The position numbers were made by a program, and so were the translations under genes. The notes beneath the pieces were generated by a model. It did no database searches, had not been told where the DNA came from, and worked only from the letters and a program-made list of their open reading frames with translations. This document shows, in pieces, positions 1 through 13,430 of a stretch of 64,000 bases of DNA (position 1 is its first letter; each line of letters opens with the position of its first letter). Source of the stretch: Ananas comosus (lineage: Eukaryota > Streptophyta > Magnoliopsida > Poales > Bromeliaceae). The DNA lies in assembly GCF_001540865.1 (NCBI RefSeq), contig NC_033629.1, forward strand, positions 4,417,595 through 4,481,594. Reading direction: 5' to 3'.

Positions 1-739
1 TGTAAATTTTTTATCGTTACATCTTTCCCTTTGATTATTTTCACTAGTTAAACCATGTTATTTAACCAACTATTCACTAAACCCTAGAGATCTCACATCA
101 TCCTAACTGCACATCCCTTAATCTAATGGTCAAAAATTTACAAATACCAATAACATGGTGCTTTTAAAATATAGGAGCTCAATTATATATGAGTCCGGCT
201 ATGGTGCTTGTAAAAGTACTAAGCACTTGGTGCTTGTAAATTTTTTTACCGTTAGATCTACCTTTTGATAATTTTCACCCCATTAAATTATACCTATTCA
301 ATCAACTACCCCAACTCCAACTCTAGGGACCAACATCATCCTAACCAAACTCCCTTAATCCAAGGGCCGAAAATTTACACCAAAACCTAATGACCTTGGT
401 ACTTTTAAAAACATAGGACGGCTCATTATATATACATATATACTCGATATATATATATAGTTCATAACTATATATACCTATTATGACTATACTATATAAT
501 ATATGTGAGGGCTACGAATACTGAAAAGCAAAGCCCAGAGGTTGGTGCTTTTTTGAATTTTTACCGCTTGGGATGGAGAAATGTAAATTTGGAAATGCAA
601 TGGCGTACGGTGATCGGTTGGCTGGAATAGGTTTGTTTTTTTTGATTCCAAGGGCCTATTAGTAATCAAGGAGTAGATCGAAGAGCTAGAACCCTAAAAG
701 CACCAAGGATGTGATACTTCTAAAAGTATTCTAGCTCAA
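1..739. repeat. Cluster of short TIR repeats (MITE-like) in TA-rich DNA
   Basis: No gene is visible. At least two related short inverted-repeat elements can be seen, at about 191-424 and 505-739, with a partial relative before 190. The 191-424 element starts gagtccggctatggtgc and its reverse complement starts gagccgtcctatg; both arms lead into a run containing aaaagtac. The 505-739 element shares the tggtgctttt and agtattctagc motifs. All abut atatat tracts. No reading frame looks coding. Borders are approximate. Confidence 0.5.
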
Positions 740-766
740 TTTTATATATATATATATAGAGAGAAA

Positions 767-1301
767 GAGCTGAGTTAGAATGCTATCAATAGCAAATGGG
801 CTCTATTGCCACCCATTTATTTTCGATGATGGAGCATCCAAATCGACGATCGGTACCGTTGAACATTATCTACACCACTGGAAGTATCTAGAAATCAAAT
901 TTCATACTTTTTCGATATTATTCTCTTGTCCATCAAGTGGACACAAAATGAATGGCTGAAAATGAATATTCTTTAAAAAGTGATGATAGGGATCTTATAA
1001 TAAGATCGAGAGTATAGATCTTGTTCTAAATAGTTTAAAAAATTTTCTAACAAAAATTTACTTGATTTTGATATCTTTACACCGTTAAAGAAAAAAACGT
1101 CTCATATCGACCTTAAAATTACAAGTTTTAAAACCCTTTGATCAATAGGTCAATGATGTCGAATAGATTTGAAATTTGGTTTCTAAATGCTTCAAGTGGT
1201 ATAGATCATGTTCAACGTGCCGATCGTCAATTTGGAGGCTCCATCATCGAAAACAAATGGGTGACAACGGAGCTCGTTTGCTACCGATAGTATTTTAGCT
1301 C

Positions 1302-1306
<5 letters not shown>
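767..1306. mobile_element. MITE with long terminal inverted repeats, inserted in TA/CT microsatellite
   Basis: The left end (gagctgagttagaatgct...) and the reverse complement of the right end (gagttgagctaaaatact...) match for about 65 bases, including the shared motif tttcgatgatggagc. The interior is AT-rich and non-coding. The element sits between a TA run and a CT/TA run. A partial relative is at 20254-20411, so this is a repeated family. No transposase is present, so it is non-autonomous. Confidence 0.65.

Positions 1307-1362
<56 letters not shown>
1304..1362. repeat. (CT)n(TA)n microsatellite
   Basis: About 40 bases of CT repeat run straight into about 19 bases of TA repeat. Confidence 0.95.
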
Positions 1363-3830
1363 GGGGCAATTGCTTACATACCCTTGAAAAGTTTTCAACT
1401 TTCTGATTTACCCCTCTCAGAAGGCTAATATTGAAAATACATTTTTTACGTTCCAACATATTTCAAATATACCCCTAGAGTTAAAATTTGTTAATAAACT
1501 CTGTTATCTGTATAAAATTACTATTTTACCCTTTCAAATATACCCTTCCACCATCACCGACTTTTCTTATTTGCCCTTAAGTCAGAGGCACAAAAAATAT
1601 TTTGACTTTCGTCTTTTCAAATATACCTTTCTACCATCACCAACATTTCTTATTTGCCCTTAAATTAAGGGCAACATTGGAATTTTAATTTTTTTTAACT
1701 GCTGTAGTGTCTCTAGTGTTCTGCAGCCCGTGGGCATCAGCATTTGAGGCTTGTCGACCCAACTGGAGAGTGTCGAAACAAGCCGAAGTCGTTTTGGGCA
1801 AATTGGACGCAAAACGGACTCAGTGTGATACGAGAGTAGAGTTTTGACATTGGAATCTGTCAAGTGTAAGATTTCAGTATTAAGTACCGGTACCAGGGAG
1901 AGGAGTACCGATACCCCAGTGGAATTCCAGAACTGAAACTTTCGGGTTGCGCCAATCTGATGCCGAGTACCGGTACTGAATCGGGTTAGTACCGGTACGC
2001 TGTGTGCGAGCTTGCGGATTGAGAGGCCCAGTATCGGTAACCAAATTTGGTACCGATATTCCAGCTAGATTTTTGAGTTGGTGAGGGGCGTTTTAGTCAT
2101 TTGAGGCATCGTTAATCCCAACCTTCCCAACCTTATCCCACTTCTTTATATATGTATAGAGAGTCAGAGAAGGAATTTTTGGTTGCTACTCTCTCTATCT
2201 CTCTAGTAGTGGGCGTCGCTCGTGGTGGAGTCGCGGCTCGAGCTCGGGTGGATTTTGAAGTTGCGCCGGAGAACCGTTCGAGCGCGTGGGCGTCGCCGTT
2301 ATGCTGTTGGAGGCCTGGCGAGCACGTTGTTTCCTCTCCTTTCGACTTCTCGCCATAGTTGGACGAGCTTGTTGAGGTGGATTAATGTTTACCAAAATCG
2401 TCGGAATTCCTCCTAAGTTCTAGCATCGTCGACATGTTTCATTGGTTTTATTTTTCTGACTAGTACTCGAATTCATGGATTAGTCCATAAAATCTAAATT
2501 TGGAGTTAAGTTAGAAATTATATTCATGTTGGACTTAGAATTGACTTAGGAGAAAACTATTAAATCTAAACTGTCATTTTCTGAAAAGTTACCAGATTTA
2601 GCTTTAGAAACTGTGGTTCTTTTGTATCGCCGCTTTTAGTACGTGGTGGATATCCAGATTAGTGTAGGGTAAGTTTACGCTCGTGCTGGGATGCCGAGTT
2701 TATTTTACAGTAGGGTATAGATTGTTTCAGACTGTCGGGTGCCGTCGCGGTTGACGGCGGGCCCAAATTTCTGTATTTTGCATCAGATTGTGCCAAGGGC
2801 ACATGAGCTTTGGTGGTTAGACCAATTAGACCCATTTGCATTGATTACAGACTGTGAGAGTCTGATTGAGCTCGGTAGAGACACGCTTGCATACTCGGTT
2901 GGGTCGCGCCCACGAGTGCCGCTCCGAAGTTTGGCTTTTTTGCTTTACATTGATGTCGTTGTTGTCCAGTTTTGACTTGCTCTCCACCGGCAGCCCTCGG
3001 GGTGGTGCTCGGTGTAGTTTCGACATACGGGACGGGTGTATTCACAGTCCCTAGTGAGATTAGGTCAGAGATCGCATTTCTTTTATTTACAGATAGCTAG
3101 TGTTGGTTAGCGATAGTATAGTAGCATATATCAGTGGGGTTTCCAACTTTCGTTACTATCTCTTGCACACTTTTCTATAGACTTAGTGGGTGAACCGTTG
3201 AGGTCGGTGACGGTACCTACTGAGGACTACTCTATTTTGCTGTAGTTCTCATACCCAGTTATTGATATCTTTTTGTAGAGCCTTCTTCTACGGTTGCTAC
3301 TGTCGCTGATTCAGACCGTGGAAAGGGAGTTGCGAGCTAAATCCCTATCCGTCTCGTTGTCGTGCTAGAGGAGTACCTTCCACAGGTAGTTTTGGGCTTT
3401 CTTTGTACATTCTGTGATGTTGTCGAGGTACTCGCTGGAGAGAGTTGTGTTGTAGACTTTTTGTATGTATAAGAACCCCTCGAGGTTTTTATTTATATGG
3501 TTACTTTCAGTTTAGCAGCTCTTTACCTTGTGGTTGTAGCTTGGTTTTGATTACAGGTACAGCTATCGCTTCGTATACAAAAAAATTTTCTATGTATACG
3601 ACGGGTCTGTTGGCATCCCGAAAAACTGTGGTAATTTGGAGCGTGACAACTGCGGTATATATTTAACTCATGTTTAATCTAACTTAACTTAATGGATGAT
3701 AATTGTAGGGATATTTTAGAATAACAGAAGAGCATATGAGGGGTGGAAAGAAAAAAAAAAAGTAGGTATAAATGAGATATTTCCGAAGTTTTGAGGGGTA
3801 TATAGAATTTTTAACTCTTTACAAATGAAG
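1363..3830. mobile_element. MITE/MULE-like element split by a solo LTR
   Basis: The left flank (from about 1372, acatacccttgaaaag) and the reverse complement of the right flank (ending near 3823, tatacccctcaaaac) are imperfect inverted repeats. Between them the left part carries repeated phrases such as atttgcccttaa and the right part is A-rich. The two halves are separated by the solo LTR at 1703-3648. Superfamily is not certain because no target duplication was identified. Confidence 0.4.
1703..3648 (+). mobile_element. Solo LTR, family A copy 1 (Ty3/gypsy-like, inferred)
   Basis: It begins TGTAGTGTC and ends GAGCGTGACA, and is flanked by a perfect 5-base target duplication (actgc at 1698-1702 and 3649-3653). 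Its length of about 1.95 kb and its ends match copies at 16794-19213 (inverted), 33004-35579 and 60971-62928. The U3-like part carries several copies of the palindrome gtaccggtac, and a TATA-like tract lies near 2148-2157. No gag or pol coding is present, so the internal part was lost, most simply by LTR-LTR recombination. Short reading frames inside are not believable genes. Confidence 0.88.
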
Positions 3831-5700
3831 CCGAGAGTGGTAGTCACAAGACAATTCCAAAGCAAGTATAAAAAATAACCCTATTAACGGNCACTCTGCC
3901 TTTGCACTCTCAGACCTGCTGCGGCTGCTCGCGGTGGCGGTGCTATCATCGTTTTCCTTAGCGGCGACGGGGTCGTTCTCGATCTCGAAGCTCGAGATCG
4001 TGAAGCAGATCTGGCCCAATCTCTCGGAGATCCAGCGCGTGTAGTCGTCGCCGGAGTTTAGCCGGAAGGTTTTGGAGAGGTGGAATCCTAGGGCCTGGAT
4101 TCGGATTTGATCTCTCAACCATCAAGAATGCTATCGTGGCGAAGGTGGATGAGTTTAGTGAAGTAATCGATCTCGTAAGGGAGAGGCGAGATTGGGAGAG
4201 GAGGAGGAGGAGAATGCTTCAGTGGAAGAGGAGGAGGGCGAGGAGTGGGATCTGATTCGGAAGCTTGAGGAAGGAGGCAGAGGCGGTTGCTTTTAACATA
4301 TCAAGAGGAGACGAACAATCCGAAAATAAAGGGGTACAAGTTAGTAGTCGAAGAAGGACCCGAAGCGTCCGGTAGGAAGCACCCGTTCGTAGCATCCCGT
4401 AGGAAGTCCCACTTGCAAGGTTGAGGAGAGGGACCAATTTATATGAAAGCACTGCCACGTAGGTCTCAATAATCCTAAAATTAAGCTAAGTATGCCAGGT
4501 GTATTCAATTACGAGGATTAATAATAGTTATTAATAGATACTTTTTTCTTAAAAATCGTTCTTTTATTTTATACAAAAAGAGTAAAATTAAAATAACAAA
4601 ATTGTCTCTCAAATAGTGCAATACAAATTTAAAATCATGCAGCACCAAAACAAATTTGCACAAATTCTAACATTTTAAAGTTAGAATGTTAACGTTTTAA
4701 CATTTTAATTAGAAAAATTAAAATAATTTGCATTTTTTAAGATTTAAAAATTTTAACATTTTAAATTTTATTAAAATATCAAATTATTGAACCTTTGATA
4801 AAATTTTGCACTATTAGAATCTACAGAGTATATTGCACAATTTCAATATATGTTGCACGCTTTAGTTTAAAATATCTACAGGACCAGCATTAAATGGATA
4901 TTATTTTTCTTAAAAAAGACACCTAATAAATCATAATTGCACACATAAAAAATTCTTAGCTAACACAAACATAAAAAATAAATATAATAAGTAAAGAAGA
5001 ATAGCGTAATGCATTTTAAATTGTGTCGCATACTTTCTAATCTTTTAATATTTTCTAAAATACGTCAAAAAAATTTTTCCAAATATTGTGGTATTGTCTC
5101 TAATAAAAATTTTAAATTCTTATTAGGTAATGCAGCATATTTTTCAAACAGTAAAATATAATTTATGTTTAAAATTAGTTATAAAAAAAATCAAAATATT
5201 GCAGCTTTCACCTAATATTGCACCATTAGTGAGTATGTTGCATTCAGTGTATGTTGCACAAATTGAAAATGGTATTGCACAATTTGGCATTTAAAATCTC
5301 AACAAAATATAGAAGTAAATACATATTATACAATACAACTAACAACCTATAATTATTATCTATTCCTCTTGAAAAACAAAAATCTTAAACTAAAATAAAA
5401 AAATATATATAATATGAAAAGAAGAATGAATAGTGCAAATACAGTCGAAAATAGTAAAATATACTCTCAAATCTTGCAATTTTTGATTTTTTTTCATCAA
5501 ATAGTGCAGCTTTCTACATGTGAAGGTCTCAATCAGCATACTCTACCAATCTTTATAGGAAAAAAAGGGCATTTTGGTCGTATCAAAATATTTTTTTGGA
5601 TTTGAATCTGTAAAAATAAAAAAAAAAAGTGGCCTATTTCTATACAAATACAAAATTAATAAGTTATTTATAGAAAAAAAGGGGCTTTTTTTGGCTTAAG
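3831..5700. other. Non-coding stretch: GC-rich gene-like fragment plus AT-rich repeat region
   Basis: 3880-4450 is much richer in G and C than its surroundings. On the minus strand it encodes a run containing SGDDYTRWISERLGQICF that is broken by an N at 3891 and has no proper ends. I do not recognise the protein; it looks like a captured gene piece. From 4550 to 5640 the DNA is very AT-rich with many short phrases such as ttgcac and gtgcaa. Near 5620 the phrase agtggcctattt resembles the edge of the repeat region near 40780, so both may be edges of one transposon family. Confidence 0.35.
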
Positions 5701-6052
5701 GAGGGGAGATTTTATTATGAAAGTTTAACTCGGAATGAAGCCATACTGAAACTTCCGAAGGTCAAAGCATTTTTTAATTTTTAAGGTTTTCAAATTATCT
5801 AATATTTTTACTATTAGATTTTTAAAAAATTCTTATCAAATATACTAATTATTTATTTATAAACTTTTGAATAATTTTAATTATATTTATAAATTATATA
5901 AAATATAAAAAAAATATATATATAGGTGTAAGATGCAACAAAAAAAAAAAGGTAAAGTTTAGATTGCGTTTTAGGCATGGCCCATATGGGTTGTACCGTA
6001 CCCGGCCACCGGCCAGCAATGCTTGGTCCTGCACAACCAAGAGATGCAAGTA
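5700..6052. other. AT-rich intergenic DNA
   Basis: AT-rich sequence with a short GC-richer part near 5980-6050. No gene or clear element seen. Confidence 0.4.
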
Positions 6053-6600
6053 GGGATGTAAAACGAGCCGGATAGCCCGTAGATCGCCGGGTTTGGCACC
6101 ACCTCACGCCTTGGGCCTTAGGGTCTGAGCTCCTAGTACCTCTCCTCCCATGGTCTGCTAATGCAGACCTTAGGAGGAGTCAGTTTTGGTCCATTGGATC
6201 AAAACCACTCCCAATTCATCTTAAATGCACCAAACCCCTATCAATTTATTTTTCTTTCTAAACAAAATTTACAAACTTTTTTAAAAACTTTAAATATTTG
6301 TTATTTATGATTATTTTTATAAAATTTAAATTTTTTGATTAAAATATCAATTTAAATAGAAATAATTTAATTTTTCACGCTTGAAAATTATATATTTTTA
6401 AAAAAATAAAAATGAAAAAAAAAACTCGGAGTACCGCTAGGTCCGGCAAGGCACCGCCCGTGCCTTTCAGGCCAGAGGGCTATGCTAGGCCGCGGCCTGG
6501 TACGGCCCAGCCCAATTTTGAAGCTGGGCCAAACCGGGCCAGCCCTAGCCCGTTTTGGCCCGACCCGGCCCACATTGCACCCTTGAGACCGGACCATGGG
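6053..6600. mobile_element. hAT-like non-autonomous element (tentative)
   Basis: The left edge tagggatgtaaaacgagcc and the reverse complement of the right edge near 6582 (caagggtgcaatgtgggcc) are similar inverted ends, and the right part is full of GGGCC/GGCCC words typical of plant hAT-type MITEs. No matching 8-base target duplication was found, so the class is inferred from the ends only. Both strands have open frames here, but these are by-products of the GC-rich repeats. Confidence 0.35.
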
Positions 6601-9600
6601 CTGGCTAAGTTAATTATGAGCCCAAAAAATAATACAAATATGCAATTGTTTCGGGTTCTTTTTTTTCTTTTTTTCTTTTTTTTCAAATTTTACTTTTTTT
6701 TTTAATATTAAATCACTATACAAATTACAAATTGATGACGCGTGAAATACATTGGCTGCACATGCATTTTTTTTGTTGGAGGGATATATTTGTGATGGTA
6801 AAATTAATATTTCACTTATCTACTATTAAAATATAAATAGTTCTCTAACAGTAACAAACTAGAGGGACATATTTGAAAATATTAGAATATTTGTAGGAAC
6901 AACATATAAAAGTTGAGCTTTGTAAAGATATATTTGTAATTTACTATGTTTGCAATTAACTCTTTCTTTTAATACTTAAACTTATACTTATTCCTGCAAT
7001 AGCTAGTTTTTGCTAATACCTGAACCAAACGGAGCCTTAAGGGTCATACGTGCACCTTTATAATGAATTAATTAGGAATCTACTGGAATTTGAGAAGATT
7101 CCTGAAACAAATTATAACCGGAGATCCACAAATTTCTGGCTAAACCAAAACAAAATGCAAACAAATTGCTTGTCATCTAAGCGCTTTCATTGGATTGGGT
7201 CACTCAAACTCAGCTCTATATTTACGAGCGAAAAAAATAAAGGGTATAAAATTGCACCACACTAGTCACTAAACTTTTTGATACGTTTATTTTAGTTCTC
7301 AATCATTTTAGTCCGACATTTAAGATCACTCTAAACACTGCAAAGTGATTTTTGTTTTTGATCCTTATCCTTGTTTACATTTGTACACCAAACATTCATT
7401 AGTTTTGGATTGTGGATCCTATATTTCAATCATGCAATCTATTATATTTCAATCTTTTAAACTTGATATTCGTGACATGGAACCTTTTACAATGTTCTAT
7501 TTTAGTCCATAAATTTTTCACAAGGTTTCATTAATTTTCAGACCTGCAATACTAGATTACCTTATTAAATTCAGTAATATACCCTTCATTCATTTCATAC
7601 TTTGAATTTAAAGGCTAATTTCAGAAATAGAAAAAATTATAATTAACTTAAACGATGTACGGTATATGAGATAGGATAAAAGATGAATAAAGTATATACA
7701 ATTTATAATTATGCAGGTGCAGGGGTTTTAAATAGTATTTTGCCCTCTATAAATAAATAGTATGAGCGATAATTTACTTTCTAGGATTAATTGCATACAA
7801 CTTCCTGTAAACAAATCTAATAGTAGATATATCTTTATAAAGTTCGACTTTTTATATTTATTCCTATAAAAGTTCTAACGTTTTTAAATATACCCTAGCT
7901 GCTAGCTAGGATCTGTTATAAAAATATAGTTAACTATAGATAAAATATTAAACCCTGATTAGTAAAATACTAGAGTAAATTTTTACCCTCTTATATTATT
8001 TGTTATGGTAGAAAGAAAGAATACGATTGTTGAGAATTTTTTGGAGGATATTTTAGAAGTGACATTTTGTGATGATAAAAACGTCATTTCTTTATCTTTT
8101 GTTAAAAAATAAACTGTGCTCTAATTAATAGTAAAAACTAGAAGGACAAATATAAATATTATTGGACTTTATTAGAAAAAAATATGAAAAGTTTAACTTT
8201 GTAGGATTATATTTGCTATTCGATATATTTACAGAGAGTTGTATGAAATTATTTGTACTTTCTTGTAGTAACTATACACAAAAACTAAAATAAAACAACT
8301 TGAAAGCTTTAGAGTCTCAACGGCCAACTTTAATTAAGTTTAAGGATCAGAATGAAACCTAGACGAAAGTTCTGGGAATAAGGGTGCAATTTGCGGCCCA
8401 TGCATACATCGTGCATGCATCGATCCTCTTTTTCTAAGGTATAAATTATGTCGAGCAATGCTGCATATACACATCAGATGTGGCGTATATCCTACAGTTC
8501 ATCCATCCAATGAATGGGGTGTTAACTTGTACATTTCTGATGGGGTGTACAAATAGTATTTTTCCAATTGTGCCCCAAGTCCCGAAAATTTTGGCCAGGT
8601 TATCTCCCTGATCTATTAAGATCAACATTGAAAGGACCAGCGTACACCCAGTGCATCTACACATTAATGCACCACACATTTACCAACCTTGATCATCTAA
8701 TGTTGTAACAAAGGTACAATTTAATCATTTGATCATTTATTGAGTTGCCGCAGGCTCTTATCTACTAAACAATTGAACTATTAGATTAAAAGTTATGAGA
8801 TCAATAAAGAAGATTGATGAATTTGTATGTACTGTGTAGACAAGCAATAACGATTTTCTCCTTAAATATAAGGTTTATATATAGTGAAGTACTCGTAAAA
8901 TTTTGGAATCTCAAATGTTGAACTTATCGGGAACTAGAATAAATTTTTATACACAAGATAAAATTTGAGTGTCAAAAAGATCTTTCTATATTGCGTGTGG
9001 GCTTGTATGCTTTATGATTTTCTAGTCAGTTAACGAATGCTAGTCACTTTAAATTGTTAAAACATTAAACCTAAATCTGTTGAATCAGAGTGAAGTAAAC
9101 ATCTGAGACATTTACACGGTCGAGTGTCCAGAAAATGCGCGCTGCATGCAGGTTCTGGAGCTCAACATTGGTATTCCGTAACTTAATTGGGGTAAGTTCC
9201 GAAACCCTAGATGACATTACATATATAGAAACCAAAATGATGTGTTGATGGTCTGACTCTGGTTCGACCTAATCTCGTGGATTAAGACTTGATTGGACCA
9301 GGAACATCTTCTAGTGGTTTTTTAAGCAGAGATGAACAACTAGAAGTGAATTGGGAGGCTCACATGAACGGTGGTGATCTATTGCTACTAGATTGGGGTT
9401 TGTTGTAATCCATATTTTGAGTTTTAGGGCTTTATTATAAAACTCCTAGTTGACAGTGAAAATGTGAGATAGTCCTTAGAGAGAGATTTCTTATATCTAA
9501 TATGCTCCTTATACTTTGTGTCATGAAATAATCGAAGAATGTATTGAAAAAGTCTTGTCAATGGGCATAGATTGACACACAATTGGTCGAACCATATAAT

Positions 9601-9625
9601 TTTTTTTTTTTAGGAGCGATTTCAT

Positions 9626-10983
9626 AGATATCGCTCTCAAAGCCTAAATTATCATATATATGCCCCTATAAAGTTTAAAATATTACATACGGCCCCCAAA
9701 ACATAAAAAATTATCATCAATATTCTTACCGGTAGTTGACATTATCTTTACCGTAGTATAAAGGATTAATGATGGGTTAACTTTTAAAATGACGAGCTTG
9801 CCCTCAGCCTCCTCATAAGTAAAAATGTACGGAGACCCTCTCAACTATATGCCGTTTTGAAATGGGTCTCTCAACTTTTATTTTTTTAATTGACATCCCA
9901 TTAACTTTTAATTTTTTACAAAATTAATAACTAATTTTAGCGTATGAAAATGAGAATTTTATTAAATTTATTGGTGATTTCACCAAATCTAGTGGCACCA
10001 TTTATAATTTTTTAGCAAATAAATAATTATGTATAAAATTTAAATAAAAAAAAAGTTGAAAATTTTTTAAACTTATCTTTTTTTAAACTTTAAAGCTTAA
10101 TAACTTTTTTTAACCAAAATCATTCTCAATTTGCATCGACAACAAAAACACATTGGTTGTTTTAACCAAAATTGGCCCGAATCTTCTTTCTCTAACCAAA
10201 TGTCGGTGCAAAAAAAGAAGATTCGGGCCAATTTGCATTAAAAATTACATGTATAGTTAAAACAACCAATGTCGATGCAAATAACTTTTTTTTAACCAAA
10301 ATCATTCTCAACTAAACTCTTCTTCTTTTTTTTTTTCCATCGTCACCAAAAGACATGTATACTTATATGATTTATTTTTGATTAAATAGGAAAAATTTTA
10401 AATCAGTCATTTATTTCAAAATTATTATTATTGATTAGGAATATGAATGGATATAAAAACTCATAATGTTATCTGAACTTGACTTTAAATGGGGTAAGTT
10501 TAATCGATGCTAAATATAGACGATTTCAGTCATAGTTATGAAAAATAAAAATCCAATGGATTTAGATTCGATTATGGCTTTGGTCAATACGCAAATTGAA
10601 CCTGAGCTGAAATTCAAGGCGAAAAACAAACGAAAATCATATAAAAATACATACTATATATAATACAATTTTATATATTTTTTTAATAATTAATATGTAT
10701 TAATATTTTAATTTTATATTCAGTATGTTAAATAGTTAAATTTAGGTTTACAAAAATTGTATTGAAACATTATTAGTATTCCAACTATTGATAAAATATA
10801 AAGGGTAAAAATAGTATTTTGAAACTTTAGCTCCATTTCAGACAGACCTTTACCGGTGGAGGACATATATGATAATTTTGACATAATGGAGGGTATTCGT
10901 GATATTGTCAAATTTAGAAAGGTATTGATGAAATTAATAAACTCTAGAAGGGCATTTATGAAATCATTCCAAATGTTTATGTT
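9626..10983. mobile_element. MULE-like TIR element (tentative)
   Basis: The left end begins gatttcatagatatcgc and the reverse complement of the right end begins gatttcataaatgccc. The arms stay loosely similar for over 100 bases, including ccggtag/ccggtaa and attatcata words. No target duplication is evident. It interrupts the duplicated block and is absent from copy 2. Confidence 0.35.
10126..10330. repeat. Fold-back inverted repeat
   Basis: Two nested inverted pairs are visible: attggcccgaatcttctt near 10171 with its complement near 10216-10234, and acattggttgttttaac near 10150 with its complement near 10257-10273. The phrase accaaaatcattctcaa occurs directly repeated on both sides. The RNA would fold into a long hairpin. 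Confidence 0.7.
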
Positions 10984-12830
10984 ATTGTTCTCTCCTCGCT
11001 TTGATATTCTCGTGCTTATTTTATCGATTATTCTTTTCAAGTTTTCTATACATAAGATCTGATTTTCCATTGCGCTCATGCTGAGAGAGTTTGAGGTGGG
11101 CTCAGTTACCTCTCTACCAGTTCCTTCAAAATCAATTACAGAAAAGTTTAGATCGAAAATATAAAATTTTGAAAATGCATGCAGCAATTTGTAAATAGAC
11201 GAAAGTTTTTTTTTTTTGTTTTAATGGCGGGGGGAGGGGTTTGTTCTGATGTATTAACTTTAAAAATACAATACCACGGTTCTCAAGTACAGTTTAAGCT
11301 TTTTGCGAAAAAGATTGTTTCACATTCTCTTAAATATATCGTTTTAGATTAGAGCGGGGTGGTTTTGAGTTCAAATTTTACCCTGCTCCTAGTTTCTTCT
11401 AATTTTCTCCTATTTAGTTTCTACCATTTAGTGTTGAATATAAAATCTAAATATATTAGATAAATTAATTTTTTTTGAAAAGATATGGTCGTTTCGCATT
11501 CTTTTATTGAGGGACTGCAGCTAGTAATATGAGATCTACATTTTCCCTTTGGACAGCTATAACGCATTCTATTAATTACAGGTAACTTCGGGGACTAGTT
11601 GTGCAATTTTCCCTCTGTGAGCACAACTATAACATTGTTTTTATGTTCTCTTAAAATTACTATTTCCTCTTTGAGGATCAATATTAAATCTGCTCTACCT
11701 ATCTCTCAAAAAAAAATAAAAATAAAAATAAAAATAAATCTGCTCTTAAAATTTTTATATATGTTGATCTTTTGCAAAGCCCATTGGAGAAGGGGATCGA
11801 GTAAATCAAGTAGAACTAATTAAGTAAAGTATACGTCATACTAATTGACAATTTGAGTTTTCACGTTGAAATATCCTCCTCTTTTACGTTGAATTCGACA
11901 AAAATCGATTTTTAAATGAATTCACAAATGTTGGCTAAATTTTGACAATTTGTTGATGGAGAAGTGGTATAGCTTCGTATAATCATTGTCGCACTATCAA
12001 TCACAATATTTTCACATTAATAATGTAACAATAATTTGTCAATATTTAACCAACTAAATTAGATTATATGATTTGATTACAATACATAATTTCAGAAATG
12101 GTATAGCAAAAATTTTAATAAAATAAAGTTTGAGAACTAAAATGCCATACAACGCCTCAAGTGTTCTCGTAATATAGGAAGCTATACGGTTTAGGATATG
12201 TTTGGTTCATATTAATTTGGAACGAAAAAGGAAAATGAAACAGAATTGCATTAGAATAGGAAAGGAAATAAGTAATCTTCAAAAATATTTGATTTATTAT
12301 TGGAATAGAGATCGAAATGAATAATTAGGGCACCTAAGATTCCGTGAGAGAGTTTTTGTTGAGGGAGAGGATGCTTGCGAAAGAGCATTTTGAATAGTTT
12401 ACTCTAAAACGGTCTAATTCAAAATTCAAAACAGGATTAGGTTATAAATGTATTGGGTAATTTTCCTTCTAAAATGGAATAAGAATCGGAATTCGATTCC
12501 TACAAAATAAATAACAACTACAAAAATCAGTAAATTTTATTCTGATTCCGAAGTCTGAGATATATATATAGAGGAACCGAAGAAGCTCTTTAAATTTTTG
12601 TTCACCCATTGATGTCAAACCCAGATAGTAATTAATTAATTAATTACCTAATTATTTTGTGGAGGATTGAACGTGACATGAAACAGGAAATGCCACGAAG
12701 TTAATAGAGACATGATCGAGAGGGATTTATTATAAACTAATTTGTTCCATCACTCGGCCAAGTTCATGATCCGTGTGAAACAATGATCTATTTTTCAGGT
12801 GGCTAGCTAGGTACTTTTAATATTTTAATA

Positions 12831-13430
12831 TTAATTTACGTGTAGTACTCTTCGTGACTCTCCGTTTCGATGATCTTTTGATAGGCTAAATACATAAATT
12901 TGAATTAAACAAAGAAAATTAGAAGAAACATACAAGAAATCCAGTGTGCTTCGAATCAAAGATCTCTCTGTTGGGTACCGGATGGATCGTCCGTCATGTG
13001 CTACCAACAAAGATGCACGAAAAATAGAGAAAATACCAAACGAACGGTAAAAGAAATAAATCCAGAAAGAAGAAATCAAGATTTACGTGGTTCGGCAATT
13101 GCCTACGTCCACGGGGAGAGCGAGAGAGATGTATTCCACTATATGAAGAAATAGAAATACAAGCTTACACCTTATGTCTTCTCCGGATAAAAAAATCAAG
13201 AATCTTATGGTGAATTCCACATTTCTTGTTCCAACGAAAACTCCAAGAAAATACCGAAAAAGCTTTTCGTAAAACCGAGAAGACCAAATTAGAGAAGTAT
13301 AGAAACTCTAACCAAATTCCTTTATGCCGTTGCTTCGAAGAATCCGAACCGCTCAGGCAATTGGTTGAGAACCGTCGCTCCGCCGCCAACTTAAATCCGT
13401 CGCATGCGTGCTACCGCGCCTTCTTTTAAC
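12831..13430. mobile_element. Retrotransposon LTR-like fragment (copia type, tentative)
   Basis: The phrase tttacgtggttcggcaattg followed by cctacgtccacgggg is a familiar motif of plant LTR-retrotransposon repeats. The surrounding DNA has no gene. Ends and target duplication could not be defined. Confidence 0.35.

Larger units (their letters stand above)
6635..12170. repeat. Segmental duplication block, copy 1 (non-coding)
   Basis: Ordered stretches match 25820-28430 in the same orientation. Examples are the phrase caattgtttcgggttctt near 6642 and its partner near 25840, 8330-8830 with 26205-26640, and 11490-12170 with 27625-28400. A GLP on the minus strand lies just beyond each block (14377-15112 and 28817-29497), so block and gene were duplicated together. 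Copy 1 is longer because of later insertions. No gene is visible; the longest frame (10720-11187, minus) is AT-rich with low-complexity composition. Confidence 0.7.

Noticed and set aside
6388..6705. Gly/Pro/Arg-rich frames on both strands
   Set aside because: Come from GGGCC/GGCCC words of a hAT-like repeat.
10720..11187. 155-codon minus-strand frame
   Set aside because: AT-rich composition, lies in a repeat with MULE-like ends, no recognisable domain, and no frame is kept in the duplicated copy of the block.
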